From positions 1 through 20,593 of IMG/VR virus record IMGVR_UViG_3300009120_000016: 20,593 nt of DNA; one strand, given 5' to 3'. The translations under genes were made by a program, and so were the position numbers. This DNA is from a virus. Each line of letters begins with the position of its first letter. Positions within the stretch are counted from its first letter, which is position 1. The notes under the pieces are model-generated. The model had not been told where the DNA came from and did no database searches. It worked only from the letters and a program-made list of their open reading frames with translations. Below are positions 1 to 5,928 of this stretch, one piece after another.

Positions 1-65
1 GTATACAACCAGAACTAACTGAAGTCAATTAACTAATTTTTATTATTAATTTTAAAGGAGAAAAT

Positions 66-443
66 ATGTCTAGATTATTAATTAGCGAAGAACCATTAAT
101 TATTAATGCGGATTTAGCTAAATCTCTTAATTGCGTTGAGGCGGCAGCTATGCTTCAGCAATTTCATTTTTGGATTATAAAGCCAGATGCGATTGAAATA
201 GAAAATAAAAAATGGCACAAAGCTTCATATGAAGATTTACATAAAACATTTTTTTGGACTTCAAAATCAAGTCTTCGAAAAATTATTAGCTTTATGGAAA
301 ATATAAAAATAATTATTTCTAAAGAATTTGATTTAACTAACAATAAAAAAACAAAATATTACACTATCGATTACGAAGAGCTTGAAAAGTATTGCGGAAA
401 AGTAAGAGATTCGCTATTGACCGATTCAAAAGTAGTGTATTAG
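66..443 (+). CDS. Short winged-helix replication-initiator-like protein
   Basis: A 125-residue protein that matches only the N-terminal DNA-binding part of the replication initiator encoded next (577-1452). Both start MS[RK]LLI and share, in order, a C-V-x-A-A-x-x-L-Q segment (about residue 23), KKW (about 48), FFW-x-SK-x-x-LR (about 62) and IISKEF (about 83), then T-K-x-[YW]-Y-T before a Y-x-x-L. This pattern is known from winged-helix N-termini of phage and plasmid replication proteins. The protein stops where its paralogue begins the linker that contains the repeats, so it lacks the C-terminal partner-binding domain. The start is firm: AAAGGAG lies 6 bases before the ATG. It could be a regulator that competes for the origin, or a decaying duplicate. 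The family call is fairly sure; the role is inference. Confidence 0.7.
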   Translation: MSRLLISEEPLIINADLAKSLNCVEAAAMLQQFHFWIIKPDAIEIENKKWHKASYEDLHKTFFWTSKSSLRKIISFMENIKIIISKEFDLTNNKKTKYYTIDYEELEKYCGKVRDSLLTDSKVVY

Positions 444-468
444 TGTATACGCACATTTTTTAAATGAA

Positions 469-490
469 AAGCCCGGCGACAACCGGGCTT
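469..490. terminator. GC-rich hairpin, terminator-like
   Basis: A perfect 8-bp stem, AAGCCCGG (469-476) with CCGGGCTT (483-490), closes a 6-base loop, just after the stop of the short winged-helix gene. On the + strand no T run follows (CAGTGG), so it would be a weak intrinsic terminator there. Read on the - strand the stem is followed by TTCATTT, which is somewhat better. It may instead protect or separate the two replication-type transcripts. Confidence 0.5.
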
Positions 491-497
491 CAGTGGC

Positions 498-529
498 TAA
501 TATGTCATACTATCAAGTGCGACATATTA
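498..529. promoter_or_regulatory. 9-bp inverted repeat, possible operator
   Basis: TAATATGTC (498-506) is matched perfectly by GACATATTA (521-529), with 14 bases between them. The centre-to-centre spacing of the arms is 23 bp, about two helix turns, as expected for a dimeric DNA-binding protein. It lies in the 133-bp gap before the replication initiator. No convincing -35/-10 pair was found here, so the operator role is inference. Confidence 0.35.
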
Positions 530-550
530 TCTTTAACTTAAATATTTATG

Positions 551-571
551 TCAAGCTTTTTGCTTGAGGAG
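551..571 (+). promoter_or_regulatory. Hairpin overlapping the initiator ribosome binding site
   Basis: TCAAGC (551-556) and GCTTGA (562-567) form a perfect 6-bp stem with a TTTTT loop. The 3' arm shares its last two bases with the Shine-Dalgarno sequence GAGGAG (566-571), which sits 5 bases before the ATG at 577. In mRNA this could limit ribosome access and tune the initiator level. The geometry is read directly; the regulatory effect is inference. Confidence 0.4.
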
Positions 572-576
572 TTAAT

Positions 577-1452
577 ATGTCTAAATTATTAATCGAAGAT
601 GAAAATTATCTTATTTTGTTTCCTATCTTAGTTAAAGCATTTCGATGCGTCAATGCAGCCCTTTTTCTTCAAGGTTTGCATTACCGGATATCGAGCGATA
701 AGGCTCCTGAGCGTGAAGGAAAAAAATGGTATTACTCGACCTACCATCAATGGTTAAAAGAATTTTTTTGGATATCTAAAACTACTCTTAGGGGAGTGAT
801 TAAACAACTTGAAGATTTAAATGTAATTATTTCTAAAGAATTTAGCACGTCCGATGGCGATAGAACTAAATGGTATACTGTCAATTATGATCAGCTTTTG
901 AAAATGAAAATTATTACCAACAAGACCGAATCAAAAACTGACACCCCATGTGTCGAAATCCGACACCCCATGTATCAAAATCCGACACTTGTATATAAGG
1001 AAGAAGAGATAAATAAATATAATAAACAAAATAACAACAACAAGGGTAATACTAATACCTTAGAGACCACTAACGAAACTGTTGTTGTTTTATGTGACAT
1101 TGGTTTTAATAAACATGACGCCGAGCAAATTCTGGCAAAACATGGTGAACAAAAGGTCCTTGAGAAAATAAAAATGATGAAAGACCTTACCGAGCTCCCC
1201 TACAACCAAATTGGATGGCTTAAATCTGCTTGTAGTAAAGACTTCTGTCAAATAACGCATGACAGGAAGAGTAGGGATGAAAAAATCGCTCAGCAGCGAA
1301 ATTTGGAAGAATTAGAGATGAGGAAGAGATTTCAGGAAATGGACCACATTGCTAAAACAAAACATACCGCTGATGGAGTGCGTGCCTACCAGGTAGCAAT
1401 GAGGTTAGTTGGAAGGAAACCTAAAGATATCCCAATTATTGGAGGAGCATAA
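577..1452 (+). CDS. Phage replication initiation protein (O-like)
   Basis: A 291-residue protein with three parts. Residues 1 to about 112 form the winged-helix domain (KKWYYSTY, FFWISK, IISKEF, then DRTKWYT), typical of phage and plasmid origin-binding proteins. Residues about 113-165 are a low-complexity linker, ending in an N/K-rich run, and are encoded by the repeat and A-rich stretch proposed as the origin. Residues about 165-291 are a mainly helical C-terminal domain (GF-x-x-x-x-A-x-x-I-L, then a GWL motif near 214), as in C-terminal regions that recruit helicase or its loader. By analogy with lambda O it should bind its own internal repeats and load the host helicase. The start is set by GAGGAG 5 bases upstream. 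The next gene overlaps its stop by one base. No helicase or loader gene is visible, so the partner is probably the host's or lies outside. Confidence 0.75.
   Translation: MSKLLIEDENYLILFPILVKAFRCVNAALFLQGLHYRISSDKAPEREGKKWYYSTYHQWLKEFFWISKTTLRGVIKQLEDLNVIISKEFSTSDGDRTKWYTVNYDQLLKMKIITNKTESKTDTPCVEIRHPMYQNPTLVYKEEEINKYNKQNNNNKGNTNTLETTNETVVVLCDIGFNKHDAEQILAKHGEQKVLEKIKMMKDLTELPYNQIGWLKSACSKDFCQITHDRKSRDEKIAQQRNLEELEMRKRFQEMDHIAKTKHTADGVRAYQVAMRLVGRKPKDIPIIGGA
939..995 (+). repeat. Iterons, proposed origin-binding repeats
   Basis: Two directly adjacent 22-bp units (939-960 and 961-982) share the core GACACCCCATGT and the A-rich tail TC[GA]AAATC, differing at only a few positions. A third, partial unit starts at 983 with CGACAC-TTGTAT. 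The core holds a dyad: GACAC-cccat-GTGTC is perfect in unit 1 and has one mismatch in unit 2. A matching tail fragment, TCAAAAAC (931-938), precedes unit 1. Tandem dyad-bearing repeats inside the initiator gene are the lambda O/ori arrangement. Confidence 0.65.
991..1065. other. A-rich stretch, proposed DNA unwinding element of the origin
   Basis: Directly after the repeats comes a segment of about 75 bases with very few C residues and strong purine bias (GTATATAAGG, AAATAAATATAATAAAC, then AAC repeats). It encodes the N/K-rich linker of the initiator, which is poorly constrained at protein level. In lambda the region just after the iterons plays the unwinding role. Assigned from position and composition only. 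Confidence 0.5.
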
Positions 1453-1640
1453 TGTCTACGCCAAAATACGAAATTGAAAAACAAACGCAGTCTGAAACTG
1501 AGAAAAAGACACAGGAAGAAATAGATGAGACTCAGGTCATATTGTCTTTTATGAGTTTGAAGCCTACTAAAAAACTGCTTCATAGACGATTAAGTTTTCA
1601 TGAGATGTTTGACAAAGAGGATGCGGACAAGGCCTTCTGA
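1452..1640 (+). CDS. Small charged protein of unknown function
   Basis: A 62-residue protein whose ATG overlaps the last base of the initiator stop codon (TAATG), with GGAGGA about 7 bases upstream, so it should be translated with the initiator. The first 25 residues are very polar (E/K/Q/T), and the C-terminal half is basic then acidic (KKLLHRRLSFHEMFDKED). There is no signal peptide or membrane segment. I do not recognise the family. Its last 51 bases overlap the 3' end of the opposing - strand gene. Position suggests a replication accessory or control role, but nothing in the sequence proves it. Confidence 0.55.
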   Translation: MSTPKYEIEKQTQSETEKKTQEEIDETQVILSFMSLKPTKKLLHRRLSFHEMFDKEDADKAF

Positions 1641-1718
1641 TGTTCTTGGGTTATTTAATACTTCTAAATAACGGTTAAATAGACTTAAATTTTGCAAATT
1701 TTCTTCACTAATGAACAT
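1590..1718 (-). CDS. 42-residue leftward protein under a palindrome-controlled promoter
   Basis: Read on the - strand, a 42-residue frame starts at the ATG at 1718, 6 bases after a strong AAGGAG (1725-1730 in + coordinates). A near-consensus promoter with two palindromic operator-like sites lies just beyond. The product (MFISEENLQNLSLF..., ending VKHLMKT) is probably one or two short helices with a basic end; no family recognised. The frame stays open upstream to 1826, but that would place the promoter inside the gene, so 1718 is preferred. It is the only - strand gene accepted here, and it ends within the 3' end of the 62-residue + gene. It could be a regulatory peptide, or the transcript could act as an antisense RNA. 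Confidence 0.6.
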   Translation of the reverse strand: MFISEENLQNLSLFNRYLEVLNNPRTSEGLVRILFVKHLMKT

Positions 1719-1739
1719 AATTTTCTCCTTGTATAAAAT

Positions 1740-1751
1740 ATATGTACATAT
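1740..1751. promoter_or_regulatory. Operator-like palindrome, copy 1
   Basis: ATATGTACATAT is a perfect 12-bp palindrome. It covers the expected start of transcription (about 5-16 bases past the -10) of the leftward promoter. An identical copy lies at 1764-1775, 24 bp away centre to centre, so the two sites face nearly the same side of the helix. Binding here would block initiation. Confidence 0.6.
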
Positions 1752-1755
1752 GAGA

Positions 1756-1783
1756 ATATTAGCATATGTACATATCTTGTCAA
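1756..1783 (-). promoter_or_regulatory. Leftward sigma70 promoter with extended -10
   Basis: On the - strand, TTGACA (1778-1783) is a perfect -35. After 16 bases comes TAATAT (1756-1761), preceded by TGC to give the extended -10 form TGCTAATAT. It would start transcription near 1749 and drives the 42-residue gene. The same TGCTAATAT occurs in the promoter before the capsid gene. Confidence 0.65.
1764..1775. promoter_or_regulatory. Operator-like palindrome, copy 2
   Basis: This second perfect copy of ATATGTACATAT lies wholly in the spacer between the -35 (1778-1783) and -10 (1756-1761) of the leftward promoter, as in classic repressor-controlled promoters. It also ends 17 bases before the -35 of the divergent + strand promoter, so one bound protein could affect both. 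No repressor gene was identified in the window. Confidence 0.6.
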
Positions 1784-1791
1784 GTATTTTA

Positions 1792-1819
1792 TTGAAATAG
1801 ACGTCATTTGTTGTATATT
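1792..1819 (+). promoter_or_regulatory. Rightward sigma70-like promoter
   Basis: TTGAAA (1792-1797), a 16-base spacer and TATATT (1814-1819) point to the right, divergent from the leftward promoter. It would start near 1826 and drive the lysine-rich gene, small terminase and later head genes. It is weaker than the leftward promoter by match to consensus. Confidence 0.45.
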
Positions 1820-1872
1820 TATCCAAGATTGTCTATTATTTAGTTTCCTAGGTCTAAACGGAGCATATACAC

Positions 1873-1995
1873 GTGGCTAAAAAAGAAATGGCAAAAGAAT
1901 CAAAATCTCACGAAAAGAAAGAAATGAAGATTCTTAATAAGTTAGTTAAGACTGATGAAAGAGCTCATAAAGAAGCTAAAAAGAAAAAGAAATAA
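1873..1995 (+). CDS. Lysine-rich 40-residue protein
   Basis: A small frame starting at GTG (1873), 9 bases after CGGAG. An internal ATG at 1888 would give 35 residues but has no better ribosome site. The product is extremely basic: it starts MAKKEMAKES and ends in KKKKK, with a short K/L/E helix-forming centre (MKILNKLVKTDERAHKEA). Such peptides often bind nucleic acid, but no family is recognised. It is the first gene after the divergent promoter region and lies 43 bases before the small terminase, probably in the same transcript. Confidence 0.55.
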   Translation: MAKKEMAKESKSHEKKEMKILNKLVKTDERAHKEAKKKKK

Positions 1996-2038
1996 TGCAT
2001 TTAGCTGTCTAATATGTTACTTCCCATAAAGGAATTAC

Positions 2039-2590
2039 ATGGATCGCGATATATCAGAAAAGATTGAAAGAATCAGTAAAAGAATCATTGGGAAGTACCC
2101 TTTAAAGTACAATCCAGAGATACACATTCCAATGTTAATAGACCAATTCATGCAGGGCAGAGGTATATCTGCCTTTTGTTATGGTGCTGAAATATGTGAA
2201 AAGACATTTAACAATTGGGTTAATACTCATAAAGACTTCAGTGAAGCTTATTCAATAGCTAAACAGATGTCTAAACTCTGGTGGGAACAAAAGGCTAATG
2301 ACCATTTAGTCAATTTCACTGGCGAGACATTCAATACTACGCTTTGGTCAATCATCATGCGTAATAAGTTTAACTACACTGAGCATCGTAAGATTGAAAT
2401 TCCAGAACTGAAGAAAGCCAAAACTCTAAAAGCTCAAATTAAATGCATCATGGACTACGTATCTGATAACAAGTTAACTGCCAATGAAGCTAATCAGGTA
2501 AGCAACTTGGTTCTTGCTTGCATGAAGGTTGATGAGAATATGGAGCTTAGGAAGAAGGTTGAAGAACTGGAGGCTATGGTTGCTAAATGA
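2039..2590 (+). CDS. Probable terminase small subunit
   Basis: A 183-residue protein. The small terminase binds the packaging site and hands DNA to the large-subunit motor at the portal. The pattern matches the family: an N-terminal segment with a target-search sentence (PEIHIPMLIDQFMQG, then GISAFCYGAEICEKTFNNW, residues about 26-60) reads as a helix-turn-helix, followed by HKDFSEAYSIAKQMSKLWWE, a core of NTTLWSIIMRNKFNYTEHR (residues about 99-117), and a helical C-terminus with a coiled-coil-like end (MELRKKVEELEAMV). Start: AAAGGA 5 bases before the ATG. It sits directly before the portal operon, but no large terminase follows. The alternative is a HTH regulator; the LWS-IIMRN core favours terminase. 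Confidence 0.72.
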   Translation: MDRDISEKIERISKRIIGKYPLKYNPEIHIPMLIDQFMQGRGISAFCYGAEICEKTFNNWVNTHKDFSEAYSIAKQMSKLWWEQKANDHLVNFTGETFNTTLWSIIMRNKFNYTEHRKIEIPELKKAKTLKAQIKCIMDYVSDNKLTANEANQVSNLVLACMKVDENMELRKKVEELEAMVAK

Positions 2591-2727
2591 GTCTATTGAA
2601 TAGAGTTAAATCGCTCAGCAGAAAATTGGCTAAGATTAATTCTAAGAAAGATATTATATTTACATTAGATTCAAACGAAATAGATTTATCTAAAACCGAT
2701 ATTATATATGTGCATATGAAGATATAG
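2587..2727 (+). CDS. 46-residue protein coupled to the small terminase
   Basis: The ATG at 2587 overlaps the stop of the small terminase (ATGA), and the frame runs 46 codons to TAG at 2727. This overlap is the usual sign of translational coupling. The N-terminus is basic (MSLLNRVKSLSRKLAKINSK), followed by a more hydrophobic, acidic beta-like part (DIIFTLDSNEIDLSKTDIIY). No family is recognised. Its last codons contain a one-mismatch copy of the palindrome seen at 1740 and 1764. Confidence 0.5.
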   Translation: MSLLNRVKSLSRKLAKINSKKDIIFTLDSNEIDLSKTDIIYVHMKI

Positions 2728-2739
2728 GGATACTGTAAT

Positions 2740-3081
2740 ATGAAATTTAAAGATGTGTTCAAGAAGCTAGCTGCTCCAGTTGTTGCAGTTTCAGTTGGTC
2801 CATTACTTGGTTATAAGGTACATCAAGCTCAGAAAGCTCATGAGAATAGAAAGCAAGGCGGACCTCAACAAGCTGGACCATCTCAGTACGATCAACAACA
2901 GGCTGAGATAGCAAGACAGGCTAGTCTTGTCGAAGAGCAAAGAAGAAGAATCTCAAGCGAAAGAGAAATTTCAACTCGTCGAATAAAGGAAGGCATGATG
3001 CGTTCAAATAGAAGACGAGTGCGCGGAGGATTATTTGGGGACACTCAAGTAGACCAAAATATATCTCAAAGATTGGGATAA
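2740..3081 (+). CDS. Small basic virion-region protein of unknown function
   Basis: A 113-residue protein directly before the portal gene (3-base gap). The N-terminus holds a short hydrophobic, glycine-bearing stretch (about residues 10-26, AAPVVAVSVGPLLGY). A Gln/Gly/Pro-rich middle follows, then a very basic Arg-rich helix (about residues 63-98, with RRRISSERE and SNRRRVRG) and an end reading GLFGDTQVDQ. The position resembles small genes beside the portal in other T7-like podoviruses. The Arg-rich tail suggests contact with DNA or with the portal interior, which is inference. There is no strong Shine-Dalgarno (AGGGA 11 bases upstream), so it may depend on upstream translation. Confidence 0.55.
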   Translation: MKFKDVFKKLAAPVVAVSVGPLLGYKVHQAQKAHENRKQGGPQQAGPSQYDQQQAEIARQASLVEEQRRRISSEREISTRRIKEGMMRSNRRRVRGGLFGDTQVDQNISQRLG

Positions 3082-3084
3082 CCT

Positions 3085-4635
3085 ATGTCTAATATTAAGC
3101 TTGAACGATACAAAAGAAGATACGCGAGAGCTCAGTCTGTTGCTTATCAATGGTGGGCATTGCTGCAGGCGTGCTATCACTACTTAACTCCTCAAAGAAA
3201 CTTGTACTACCAAACAAACCAGACTCAGTCGGCTCAAAGAAACGTTAGAGTATATGATACGACTCAGGTCGCAGCGGGTAGAACATTTGTCTCTAAGCTT
3301 CACAATTTCCTTTGTCCTCCGCAGTTGGTCTGGGCTTATTTAGAGCCTGGTTCAGGTATTCCAGAAGAATTCAAAGCAGAAGCCAATGAAAAGCTTCAAG
3401 CGTACAATCAACGTTTGTTCGAGTATATCCGAAGCTCAAATTTCGATATGGCGATAAATGAGTCTTTTCAGGATTTATTAACTGGAACAGGCGTTCTTGT
3501 GGCAAATGAAGGGCCATCGGATGAGACGCCACTCGTTTTTGGCTCAATTCCTTTGGCTCAAGTTGCCATAGAAGAGTCTATTAACAATAGAGCAGAAAGC
3601 TGTTACAGAACTTGGCAGGAAGTAAAGATAACTGACATTGAAATCATGTGGCCCAGAGCTAAGCTTACTGAAAACATGAGGACACTGATGGAGCAGGACC
3701 CAACTACTACTTTGAAGAATGTAGTTGAGGCTGTCATATATAATCATGGTTCGCCATTTCCATATAATTATTGTATTTGGCATGAGAGCGATATATTGCT
3801 CGACGAGGAAGACACATCTAGTCCTTTAATTATATTCCGTTCATCCAAATTAAATAATGAAGTCTTTGGTCGTGGCGTTGCCATGGATGCATTACCTTCT
3901 ATCATGTCACTTCAGACTGCTTTTTATTTTGAAATGACAGCAGCTAATTTGAATATCTGTAAGCCTTACATGGCGTATAGCGATGGTGTGTTTAACCCAT
4001 GGACATTCTCCATGCAACCAAACACTGTTATTCCTGTATCTCCAACAACTGGTGGCCAGTTCCCAATTCAGCCATTACCTGATGTTGCTAATCCTGCATT
4101 CATGCAATTAACAACTGCAGATTTAAGATTACAGATTAATAAGCTTATGTTTGCAGACCCATTAGGGCCTGCCGAGGTTCAACCTAGAACTGCTTATGAA
4201 TTGTCTCAGCGTCAAAGAGAATTGGCTGAAGAGATTGGTCCAATGTTTACTCGTCTTCAAGATGAGTTCATGCGACCAGTCATTCATAGAATTATTCATA
4301 TCTTAGAGAAGAAAGGGCTGTTGCCTAAGATTGTAATTGATGGAAAAGTTATTTCTGTTAAATACAAATCTCCATTATCTGCTACTCAAGGTCAGCAAGA
4401 CGTTCAAAACTTTGTACAGTATCAGCAAATCATGCAAAGCATTGTCGGACCTGAGTCAGCTTTGTTATATTGCAAACCAGAGCAAGTTGGTGAATGGATT
4501 GCTAATAAGATGTCAATCGATCAAAAGCTTTATAAGACTTCAGAAGAGATGCAGAAGTTCTTTAAGGAACAAAATGAAATTAAGATGCAACGTGAAGAAG
4601 AAGCTAAACAAATGGCAATGATGGGTGCTGCCTAA
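3085..4635 (+). CDS. Portal protein (T7 gp8-type head-tail connector)
   Basis: A 516-residue protein, close to the length of T7 gp8 and its relatives. The portal forms the dodecameric ring at one capsid vertex through which DNA is packaged and ejected. Family features: N-terminal aromatic helix (AYQWWALLQACYHYLTPQRN, residues about 20-39), VYDTTQVAAGRTFVSKLHNFLCPP (about 55-78), a clip/stem-like region with an E-V-FGRGVAMDALPS segment (about 257-271), and RQRELAEEIGPMFTRLQDEF with HRIIHILEKKGLLP (about 378-415). The C-terminus is a charged, Met-rich helix. This order is typical of the podovirus head-to-tail connecting protein family. It lies directly upstream of the scaffold and capsid genes, and its stop overlaps the next start by one base (TAATG). 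Confidence 0.9.
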   Translation: MSNIKLERYKRRYARAQSVAYQWWALLQACYHYLTPQRNLYYQTNQTQSAQRNVRVYDTTQVAAGRTFVSKLHNFLCPPQLVWAYLEPGSGIPEEFKAEANEKLQAYNQRLFEYIRSSNFDMAINESFQDLLTGTGVLVANEGPSDETPLVFGSIPLAQVAIEESINNRAESCYRTWQEVKITDIEIMWPRAKLTENMRTLMEQDPTTTLKNVVEAVIYNHGSPFPYNYCIWHESDILLDEEDTSSPLIIFRSSKLNNEVFGRGVAMDALPSIMSLQTAFYFEMTAANLNICKPYMAYSDGVFNPWTFSMQPNTVIPVSPTTGGQFPIQPLPDVANPAFMQLTTADLRLQINKLMFADPLGPAEVQPRTAYELSQRQRELAEEIGPMFTRLQDEFMRPVIHRIIHILEKKGLLPKIVIDGKVISVKYKSPLSATQGQQDVQNFVQYQQIMQSIVGPESALLYCKPEQVGEWIANKMSIDQKLYKTSEEMQKFFKEQNEIKMQREEEAKQMAMMGAA

Positions 4636-4967
4636 TGTATATTGAGAGTCCAGACAAACCAAATCCTTTTACTTCAATTGAAGACCCTTACGCTCAATTG
4701 CAGGATAGCATTGAAAAGATTCATATTGAAAACCCACATGCTGTTGACTTAGATAGGTTGGCTTATGAAACATTTATAGCTAACAAGCATGGTCAATCTT
4801 TTTTTAATGAATGGAAACGAAGATTCCTAGAGGAATCTAAAATTGACCCAATGCATCCTCAAGCTCAGCAAGCCGCTATTTATTGGGAAGGCTACCGAGA
4901 CTGCATGCGTTCTGCATATAAACAAGCAGTGGCTCATAGGCAAAGAATCTTATCATCAACCTCGTAG
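4635..4967 (+). CDS. Small protein between portal and scaffold, unknown function
   Basis: A 110-residue protein whose ATG overlaps the portal stop, so it is probably coupled to it. It is soluble, mostly helical, with no signal or membrane segment. Conserved-looking features are FFNEWKRRFLEESK (about residues 56-69) and, after a PMHPQAQQ turn, AAIYWEGYRDCMRSAY (about 80-95). Similar small proteins with a W-x-G-Y/F-x-D-x-x-R pattern occur beside podovirus portals, but the function is not known to me. A role in head assembly is inferred from position. Confidence 0.6.
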   Translation: MYIESPDKPNPFTSIEDPYAQLQDSIEKIHIENPHAVDLDRLAYETFIANKHGQSFFNEWKRRFLEESKIDPMHPQAQQAAIYWEGYRDCMRSAYKQAVAHRQRILSSTS

Positions 4968-4978
4968 GAGAACATAAA

Positions 4979-5206
4979 ATGACATCATTAGTTGACTTTG
5001 AAGCCAAGATTGAAGCAATCATTACGTCAATTGCAGAATTAGTAATACCTTTTATTGCTAATCCACCGCTTCATAAATTGGCGCAATTGAATGTATTGCA
5101 TAATGCTATACAGCAAATCAGAACATTACAGCATCAAGAAAAGCAAACTGCTCCAGCTCAAGATGCTGCTCAAGCTCCTGCAATTCCTGCCGTAAAGGCT
5201 AACTAA
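4979..5206 (+). CDS. 75-residue protein of unknown function
   Basis: A short protein with TAGGAG 8 bases before its ATG. Residues 1-50 form amphipathic helices (EAKIEAIITSIAELVIPFIA, then LHNAIQQIRTLQHQ). The end is Ala/Pro/Gln-rich and probably unfolded (QDAAQAPAIPAV). It lies in the head-assembly operon, 2 bases before the scaffold gene. Small acidic or helical proteins at this place may help scaffold or capsid, but nothing visible proves it. Confidence 0.55.
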   Translation: MTSLVDFEAKIEAIITSIAELVIPFIANPPLHKLAQLNVLHNAIQQIRTLQHQEKQTAPAQDAAQAPAIPAVKAN

Positions 5207-5208
5207 TT

Positions 5209-5913
5209 ATGGGATTAATTACCGGAGAAACTCCGAAGGAAGATGTTCAACATGAGCATCAAGCCAAAGAAAGCTCGGATGTCTGGTATATAAGGGAAGG
5301 GGTCCCCGGTGAGGGGCCTCGACCTGATTGGCTGCTTCCAAAGTATAACAACATGGAAGTTCAAGCTAAATCCTATCCTGAGCTTATGAAGGTAAAGAGC
5401 ATTGATGTGCAGGTTCCAGAGTCATATCAGCTTGAAAGTGTTTCTGAAATTTTTGACTTAAACAATCCTCACATTTCAGCTATTGCCGCTAAAGCTAAAT
5501 CACACAAACTATCTCAAGATGCTTTGTCTGATATAGTCAGTGAATTTGCCGAGTATCAGAAGTCATTGATGCCAAACGTTGATGAAGAAATCAAAAAGCT
5601 TGGTAACAATGCTCAACAGAGACTCGATACAGTTAACACTTGGGCTACCAATCATTTGTCAAAGAAAGCAGTTGAGACTTTAGGTAAGATTTCATATACA
5701 GCGGATGTTGTTGAAATGCTGGATGAGATTAGACAGATTCATCATGGTATGTCATCAAGAATACCGGTTGGTCAAAATGTCGAACCTGTTAAGATTGAAT
5801 CAGTTGCTGAAATTGATAATGAGATGGCTGCAAATTATTCTAGATACAAAACTGATGCGGTTTATCGGAATAATCTAAATAAGAGAAGAGCCCAAGCTTT
5901 AGGCGAAGATTAG
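5209..5913 (+). CDS. Capsid assembly scaffolding protein
   Basis: A 234-residue protein, acidic at the start and basic at the end. The scaffold guides assembly of the procapsid shell and leaves before or during packaging. Diagnostic features are the early segment with GEGPRPDWL then KYNNMEVQAKSYPEL (residues about 35-60), the 'RPDWL..K+.....A.AY.EL' sentence common to podovirus scaffolds, long helices (about 80-180), and a short basic C-terminal helix (NNLNKRRAQALGED) of the kind that binds capsid subunits. It lies immediately before the capsid gene, as in T7 (gp9 before gp10). It has only a poor Shine-Dalgarno (AAAGG 11 bases before ATG). Confidence 0.82.
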   Translation: MGLITGETPKEDVQHEHQAKESSDVWYIREGVPGEGPRPDWLLPKYNNMEVQAKSYPELMKVKSIDVQVPESYQLESVSEIFDLNNPHISAIAAKAKSHKLSQDALSDIVSEFAEYQKSLMPNVDEEIKKLGNNAQQRLDTVNTWATNHLSKKAVETLGKISYTADVVEMLDEIRQIHHGMSSRIPVGQNVEPVKIESVAEIDNEMAANYSRYKTDAVYRNNLNKRRAQALGED

Positions 5914-5928
5914 TTCTACATGGAACAG

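Noticed and set aside
1-450. GTATAC at 1-6 and 445-450 as a flanking repeat of the short initiator
   Set aside because: Six bases are too short and common in AT-rich DNA, and nothing else marks an insertion boundary.
939-990. CRISPR array
   Set aside because: The repeats are adjacent with no spacers, only two to three copies, and lie in frame within a gene.
2006-2015. -10-like TGTCTAATAT before the small terminase
   Set aside because: The TG is at the wrong distance for an extended -10, and there is no -35-like hexamer 16-18 bases upstream.
4337-4621. Rightward 94-residue frame inside the portal gene
   Set aside because: It is out of frame with a strongly supported portal gene, has no ribosome site, and the product has no recognisable order.
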